Below, piece by piece: positions 58,610-64,000 of a stretch of 64,000 nt of DNA. Where the stretch lies: NCBI GenBank assembly GCA_024704765.1, contig JAKMXF010000343.1:372001-436000 (forward strand), given 5' to 3'. Each line of letters starts with the position of its first letter. The stretch's first letter is position 1. This stretch comes from Oopsacas minuta (Eukaryota; Porifera; Hexactinellida; Lyssacinosida; Leucopsacidae). The notes under the pieces were generated by a model. That model searched no databases. It was not told where the DNA came from and saw only the letters and a program-made list of their open reading frames with translations. A program made the position numbers and the translations under genes.

Positions 58610-60007
58610 TTAGAACTTCAGCACAATGTTATACATAGCAACTCCAGTTCCTAGCACTCCTCCTATCAATCCAATACTTAGAATAATAATATCTTTAATA
58701 ACCCATAGGTAGAAGGGAAGGCAATACCTCCTTACTCTCCAGAAGCTTACAATCTCAATAACAGCTGGAAATATCAGTGCTATACAGGTACTACTACATG
58801 CTCCTATTAAATCTATTAAAAGATCTATCTGGCCAATAACGATTGGGATTAGTGCAGTGAATGTTACCAGAATTGTACGAATAATATACTGAACTAATAT
58901 CTTCAGTTTAGGAGATTGAATACGCCGGATAAATATAGGTTCGATTATTTCTATAGGAACGTAGAATTGTACTAAATAACTACTGAAAATTCCAAATGTT
59001 AAGTAGACAATAGCAACGGTATAAACTAGGTCGATTGGAGACATTACTCTCTCAGGGAGGTTGAGGGAGATTACTTCAGCAAGATTAGACCCAAATGCAA
59101 AATATCCAAATACCCCCAAGATAACAAATGATGTAATAACTAAAACCATTCCAATCCATAGGATAGGTACAAATAGGTTAGGATTAGACATCTTGTTTTC
59201 TTGCGGTAGTATACATCCTATACCTTCAAACGCAAATATAACATTACCAAAGAACAACGGATAAGTTAATGGTGTTGTAGAGAAGGCCTGGACACCAGGA
59301 CCTAACCCATTTTTTAGTACAATAGTCAGACAGTAAGCGAGTATTACTATTATACTATATAGATAGCAGAAATTACCGGCAGTTGAAAACGGAGCCAAGT
59401 ATTTGAGCGAACGTATATAACTTCCAAGTAAAAATATAGGTAGAATCATGACTATAATTAACCTGTATTGGAAAGGTATAGACCCTGAGTTTTCTATTAG
59501 AAGAATCACATTTTTAGCTACAAAGGCAATGTAAGTACAGCAGAATCCTAATTGAGTTAGAAGGAGCATGAGATTGACCAAAATCCGAGCCATCTGTCCT
59601 AACCACGGCCTCTTGGATTTATAAGCAATAGACAACTGTGCTACGTCAGCATAACTTAGCGCAGGTAGCTCAAACAGAGCACACAGATGGTGACTAGCTG
59701 TTACAATTAGTGTCATACAGTGAGTAGCTATTATCCCCATTAGTATAAGCAGGATAGGACCTAAAACATAACCTGCATTCTGTATAGCATTCGGCATACT
59801 CAACATACCAATACCGATATTTGCCTTTAAGATGTGCATGAGAGTAGCACCAGGGCCTGTTGGATTAATGTCCCTCACAGAAGCAGTATTCTTTAAGATA
59901 GAATTGTATGTAGTTCTCAGGTATTCCATATCTTTTGCGGGACCAAAAACCTTTTTCCTAACAATTGGACTTGATTCTGAATCCGAATTAGAAGTACCAT
60001 CATTCAT
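58610..60007 (-). CDS. SLC36-type proton-coupled amino acid transporter, intronless
   Basis: A single open frame of 465 residues of the AAAP family. A hydrophilic Ser-rich N-terminus is followed by the first helix signature THE/PT-GPGATLMHILKANIGIGML, here GPGATLMHILKANIGIGMLS, then SMPNAIQNAGYVLGP, about ten further helices, and the family's FFGNVIFAFEGIGCILPQEN with MSNP. The GxGxL and central FEGIG motifs fit SLC36 (PAT) rather than SLC32 or SLC38. Such carriers move small neutral amino acids with protons across plasma or lysosomal membranes. The C-terminus is short and hydrophobic. The substrate cannot be read from the sequence. Confidence 0.9.
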   Translation of the reverse strand: MNDGTSNSDSESSPIVRKKVFGPAKDMEYLRTTYNSILKNTASVRDINPTGPGATLMHILKANIGIGMLSMPNAIQNAGYVLGPILLILMGIIATHCMTLIVTASHHLCALFELPALSYADVAQLSIAYKSKRPWLGQMARILVNLMLLLTQLGFCCTYIAFVAKNVILLIENSGSIPFQYRLIIVMILPIFLLGSYIRSLKYLAPFSTAGNFCYLYSIIVILAYCLTIVLKNGLGPGVQAFSTTPLTYPLFFGNVIFAFEGIGCILPQENKMSNPNLFVPILWIGMVLVITSFVILGVFGYFAFGSNLAEVISLNLPERVMSPIDLVYTVAIVYLTFGIFSSYLVQFYVPIEIIEPIFIRRIQSPKLKILVQYIIRTILVTFTALIPIVIGQIDLLIDLIGACSSTCIALIFPAVIEIVSFWRVRRYCLPFYLWVIKDIIILSIGLIGGVLGTGVAMYNIVLKF

Positions 60008-61157
60008 TTCTACACTACAGGATTATTAAACCAGATTTCTTTTCACGGGGAAATTTCTTTGGAACAAAAGTTATAAGAATTTATATAAACCTGATTTGAT
60101 CTAATTAGCATAATATGTTAATGAATGAATGAATGAATTACTTTATAGATCAGTTGATGTACTAAGAATTTTGATATGTAATAATCTTGAATATTTGGAA
60201 GTGATTATACTTATGAATCACAATGGATGTGAGTGGACAGAAAATAACTAAACTACTAGACACAGAAACCTGTAGATTTATTCGAGAAACATAGCATGAT
60301 ACGTGAATCATCTTCTGGCGTATTTCGCATTAGGGGCTGTTGCAATCGATCCAATGACTGAACTTTTGTGATTCGGCACACAATTGTAAAAAAGTGTATA
60401 AGGCTTCTTCTCAGTCTTATTTCTATTCATTGAAAGGATGAATCATTCAAATGGTATTTCTATCAAACTGAACAAGGTATTTGTATGGTATTTGTTACTC
60501 AACATCGTTCTAACCGTCAAAGTATCTTCTAGAAAAGGGAAACATCTAAATTCTGTTGAAGGGAAAGGAAGGAAAGAAAGAATTGCAATTTGATTGACAT
60601 AGAAGACAGGGGCGGCGCCAACGATCAGGCTTGCCTGACCACTTTAAAATATATCAAGTCGATGGTCTGAACGCCACTTAACAATTTTCGCCAGCCTTGG
60701 AAGATTATATGTTTTCCACAGAAATGAACAGAATTTACGTATGTTACAGAATATGGAAATGGTAGAGTTCATTGTTTGAATATTGATTTAACATTTCACT
60801 CTTTTATTGACGATATAATGAATTAGAAGCAGATTCTATATACCCCACATGAATTGCAATCTCTATTCATGGAAGGGTAATAATGGCTACCATTCGGCTA
60901 CCTCTCCACTATTGTATATAGATATTCTAATCTCTACACTGTCATTTCCTATTCTAGGTATATTTCACTTGACTATCACACAATTTTCACATCAGTAACA
61001 CTTTCAACATATAAAAATATGGAATCTCAAAGGAATTACATATAAAGTTAGTAATGGTGTATATAAATGTAAATTAGTAAATAATGAGCATCAAATCAAT
61101 AAACATTAAGTAAGGGGAAGAAAGTTCAAAACAAAGATGTATAGCACATATTTGGAG
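60008..61157. other. SLC36-TRP intergenic region
   Basis: No gene is seen. A small ATGA microsatellite lies at 60119-60136, and a GC-richer patch with GGGGCGGCGCCAACGATCAG at 60608-60630 may be one end of a transposon. No partner end was found. Confidence 0.5.
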
Positions 61158-64000
61158 TTACTTTTTGAGCAAATTTAGAATATCATTTAGCTTCCCTTCC
61201 AAGCTTGAATTTTGTAATGCAATTAGCTCCACGGTTGATTCAACTTTCCTAATTCTCTCTTCCATCAGAGCCCCTCTGAAACTTGATTCCCTTTCTGTAA
61301 GACCCGATCTTGCGCCCATAGGAGATTGCGTAATTGGTGTATCTAGTTTTTGGAAATCTACCTTAACAAGCATTTCGCTAACTTTCTCACTTAATTTATC
61401 CAAAGATTCAGTCTGTGAAATTATCTTCTCACTCCCCTCATTTAGAGCCAAACTGTTCTTCTGGACTTTATGTAACAAATGACTCAATTGTCTATTAATA
61501 TTCTCATCTGGTGTCTCATTCACTAGTCCCTTCCATTCATCAATTGGTACATTAAAGGATTTAATAGATGAAAGTTGTCGAAAATATTTCCCCAGAAAGA
61601 ATGCTAAAATTGATTCTAATTCCATAGAAACTATAAGCCCCATTCGATAGTAGAATGTTCCTTGTGCATTCAATTCCGCGTATGTCTCAGATAATTGTGC
61701 AATAAGGATATTAGAAAGAACCACTATGATGGTGAATGAAAATAATATGTAGACCAATGCAAAGTAGATACTAACACCAAAAATATCTTCTTCTCTATTT
61801 CCCGGGCCTCCATCCAGGAGTAATGTCAAACCTGAAACGGATGGAGTCAATAAAGTATATGTGTCTGTCATTGCTTGATTGAAGAAAAATAATTGACTGG
61901 TATCATTATGGCATAAATCAGAGTTCATTTGTCCGTCTACAGTCAGCCTCGCTCTATCATGATCACCCAGTGGTTGGAAGCGTGCTGCAAGGTGTATACC
62001 TCCAATATATGCAACGAAAACTATAATGTATAATACCATGAAACGAGGAATATCCTTGGAGAACACAGCTTTAACCGTATCAATGTATGCACCTAAAGAT
62101 GGGATAATTCGTGTATATTTCAGCAAAGAAATCGTGAAGCCGATGAAAGAAAGTGAAGCAAAAAGCCAAGCAATATTTGCATACTGGAATCTGATGCCGA
62201 AATACAAATAAAACGATAATATTCCCAGCAAGTCTGTCGGGCTATCATAAATGTATTGGAGTGTTGCTTGTGGTAAATAGAACATTCTCCTGTTTAGGAT
62301 AGGGAAAATCTGTCTGAATTTTTTCACCCACTCCAGCGTGAGGATGAAACAGTTTGTTTGATCCTTCAAATTCTCACCTTTTTCTAATTCATCAAATTTC
62401 ATCATTTTGAAAGTTTTAAATTCCTGAAGTGTCAAATTTTTCTGCTTCACTAATCTCAACCAACCATACGCAAACTCAATGAACTCACTCACTGTCAACA
62501 AACACACATACACCCATGAGAAAGTTTCACAAGCTAATCGGACATTTGAACCTATTTGAGTTATTTGGAAGGTTTTCAAATCATGATCACATTCATAAGA
62601 TGCGATGAAGAGAGCTGCCGAAAGCACTGCTAAAAACACGAAGTAAATAAGGAAAGAAAGTACATACCAGATCCGATAGAAATTGAGTTTCTTCTCAACA
62701 GTCTTTTTCACAACAGGATGTTCACGTAGTTCCTTATCATTACAATCAACTAGTTTATGCAATAAAGATGGTAGTAAATGAGAAAAATGTTTGCTGAATG
62801 GTGATTCGCCTTTTGCATTGATGTCAAGCATTAGTGCTTTACAATGTACTTCTGTTCCCGATTTAGTTTCCACGCACATACGATTGAAAATAGTTTTCAA
62901 AATGTCATATTGTTCATCTTCCAAAAATTCGTGATATATCTTCGCTCCTTCATCAAAATATTCCATGGGTACTCGCTCAATGAATGTCGTTAATACAGAA
63001 TCATGGGATTTCCTTTTGGCAATGCTTATGGGAGTTTCTTCATCTACATTTTCAGCTTTGAGCTGTTTGAATGCTGTTTCTATCTGAGCTTCTCTCAGTA
63101 GAAAATCTGCACATTTATAAGAGTTTTGAATAGCAATAATATGCATTGGAGTATTATTCTCATTATCTTCCCGATCCAAACTAACTTGAAATTCTAATAG
63201 TAACTCCAATATATGTGGATAGTCGTTTCCAAGTGCTATATCTATTGGTGTTTTACAGACGGCGTCTTTTTCATCAGCTCTAGCTCCGTATTCTAGAAGT
63301 ACTTTAAGAATATTTCTGTCATTCTTCTTGGCTGCAAAATGTATTGCTTTTTCTCCAGTACTATCAACTGGTAACTCTGGATCAGCTTTGAAATTTAGAA
63401 GTGCTTTAACGCAATCTCTATAGCCCCCTCTTATTGCATAGTATAACGGTGTGTTACCATCACTGTCTCTTGTATTAGGATCCATTCCATTATCTTTTAT
63501 CAGAAAACTAAATTTTAAGAATGTATAAAACAGTTTCATTGAAATTTGTAACTGGGGATATCTAGCAAAAATCCATCAAAAATCATTGATCATATTTATG
63601 ATAATTATTACGATTACAGGAAAAGTTGTATTTAATTACAATCGGTTACAATTTTATTTTGGAATCTATGAAATATCAGATATCTACTTTTCTATAATAT
63701 ACTGTCAAGTTACCTGATAAGATGTAACTGTCCTCCATTAACAGCTGAATGTAATGCACTAGTTTGCATGTGACGTTCATCCCATAGTGTAGCTTTATGT
63801 TTAATTAGAAGTTTCACTAAATCCTTATGACCTGATTTAGAAGCATTATTTATAGCGGTACATGTTGATTTCTCACTTTTGTAATTAGGATCATTCCCTT
63901 CAGCTAACATATAACATGCTAGGTCTGTGTATCCTCTCTTTGAGGCTAGATTGAGGGGTGTCAATCCCTGATCACTTTCAAAATTAAGGCTAGCCCCTTT
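61158..64000 (-). CDS. Ankyrin-repeat TRP channel (TRPA/TRPV-like), 5' end missing
   Basis: Exon 64000-63714 (open at the window edge) joins 63507-61158 in phase. It encodes at least seven ankyrin repeats (for example GLTPLNLASKRGYTDLACYM, DGNTPLYYAIRGGYRDCVKA, GEKAIHFAAKKNDRNILKVL). A linker and six membrane segments follow, beginning RIWYVLSFLIYFVFLAVLSA, with a pore loop region near DTYTLLTPSVSGLTLLLDGG and a last helix with SNILIAQLSETYAEL. The cytosolic tail has a predicted C-terminal coiled coil (RKVESTVELIALQNSSLEGK). It is a cation channel of the ankyrin TRP type. TRPA, TRPV and non-bilaterian TRP groups cannot be separated by eye, and the N-terminal repeats lie beyond the window. Confidence 0.85.

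Overview
The window looks like nuclear DNA of an early-branching animal, most likely a demosponge. This rests on gene content and style rather than on a marker sequence. It is AT-rich, with short GT-AG introns, a mix of many-exon and intronless genes, a purely metazoan gene set (CELF, RIPOR, PIAS, VCPIP1, a TRP channel, a tetraspanin, a GABA-B-like receptor, an NHL-repeat protein), and many small non-autonomous DNA transposons between and inside genes. No rRNA, tRNA, CRISPR or prokaryotic operon was seen.

Layout. The first 6.6 kb holds three plus-strand genes: a C6orf163-like coiled-coil protein (147-1430), a CELF RNA-binding protein (1698-4872) and EAPP (5693-6556). From 7.1 kb on almost everything is on the minus strand: RIPOR/FAM65 (7109-14713, 20 exons that join in frame), the histone chaperone SPT2 (16005-17153), the spliceosomal helicase DHX16 (18442-29341), CATIP (29688-30563), a PIAS SUMO ligase (32525-37329), ZCCHC9 (39308-39967), the deubiquitinase VCPIP1 (41089-55713, 15 exons), an SLC36-type amino-acid transporter (58610-60007) and the 3' part of an ankyrin-TRP channel (61158 to the window end).

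Genes within genes. An intronless tetraspanin lies antisense in a DHX16 intron. Two VCPIP1 introns hold three intronless units: an intact OXA1L on the same strand, a GABA-B-receptor-like gene broken by four single-base frame changes, and an NHL-repeat gene with a broken N-terminal region. The neighbours share general themes: RNA processing (CELF, DHX16, ZCCHC9), ubiquitin/SUMO (VCPIP1, PIAS), chromatin and cell cycle (SPT2, EAPP) and cilia (CATIP, perhaps the C6orf163-like gene). Nothing suggests an operon or one shared pathway.

Repeats. At least seven miniature inverted-repeat families share terminal sequences of the form TA|CAGT-N-RA..CG-TTATA, as expected of pogo/Tigger-type elements. There are also several hAT-like elements (one with an 8-bp target duplication), a family that carries the CRE octamer TGACGTCA, a GC-rich interspersed repeat, a long near-perfect inverted repeat at 58.2 kb, and a perfect 26-bp hairpin beside a 24-bp tandem repeat at 25.5 kb.
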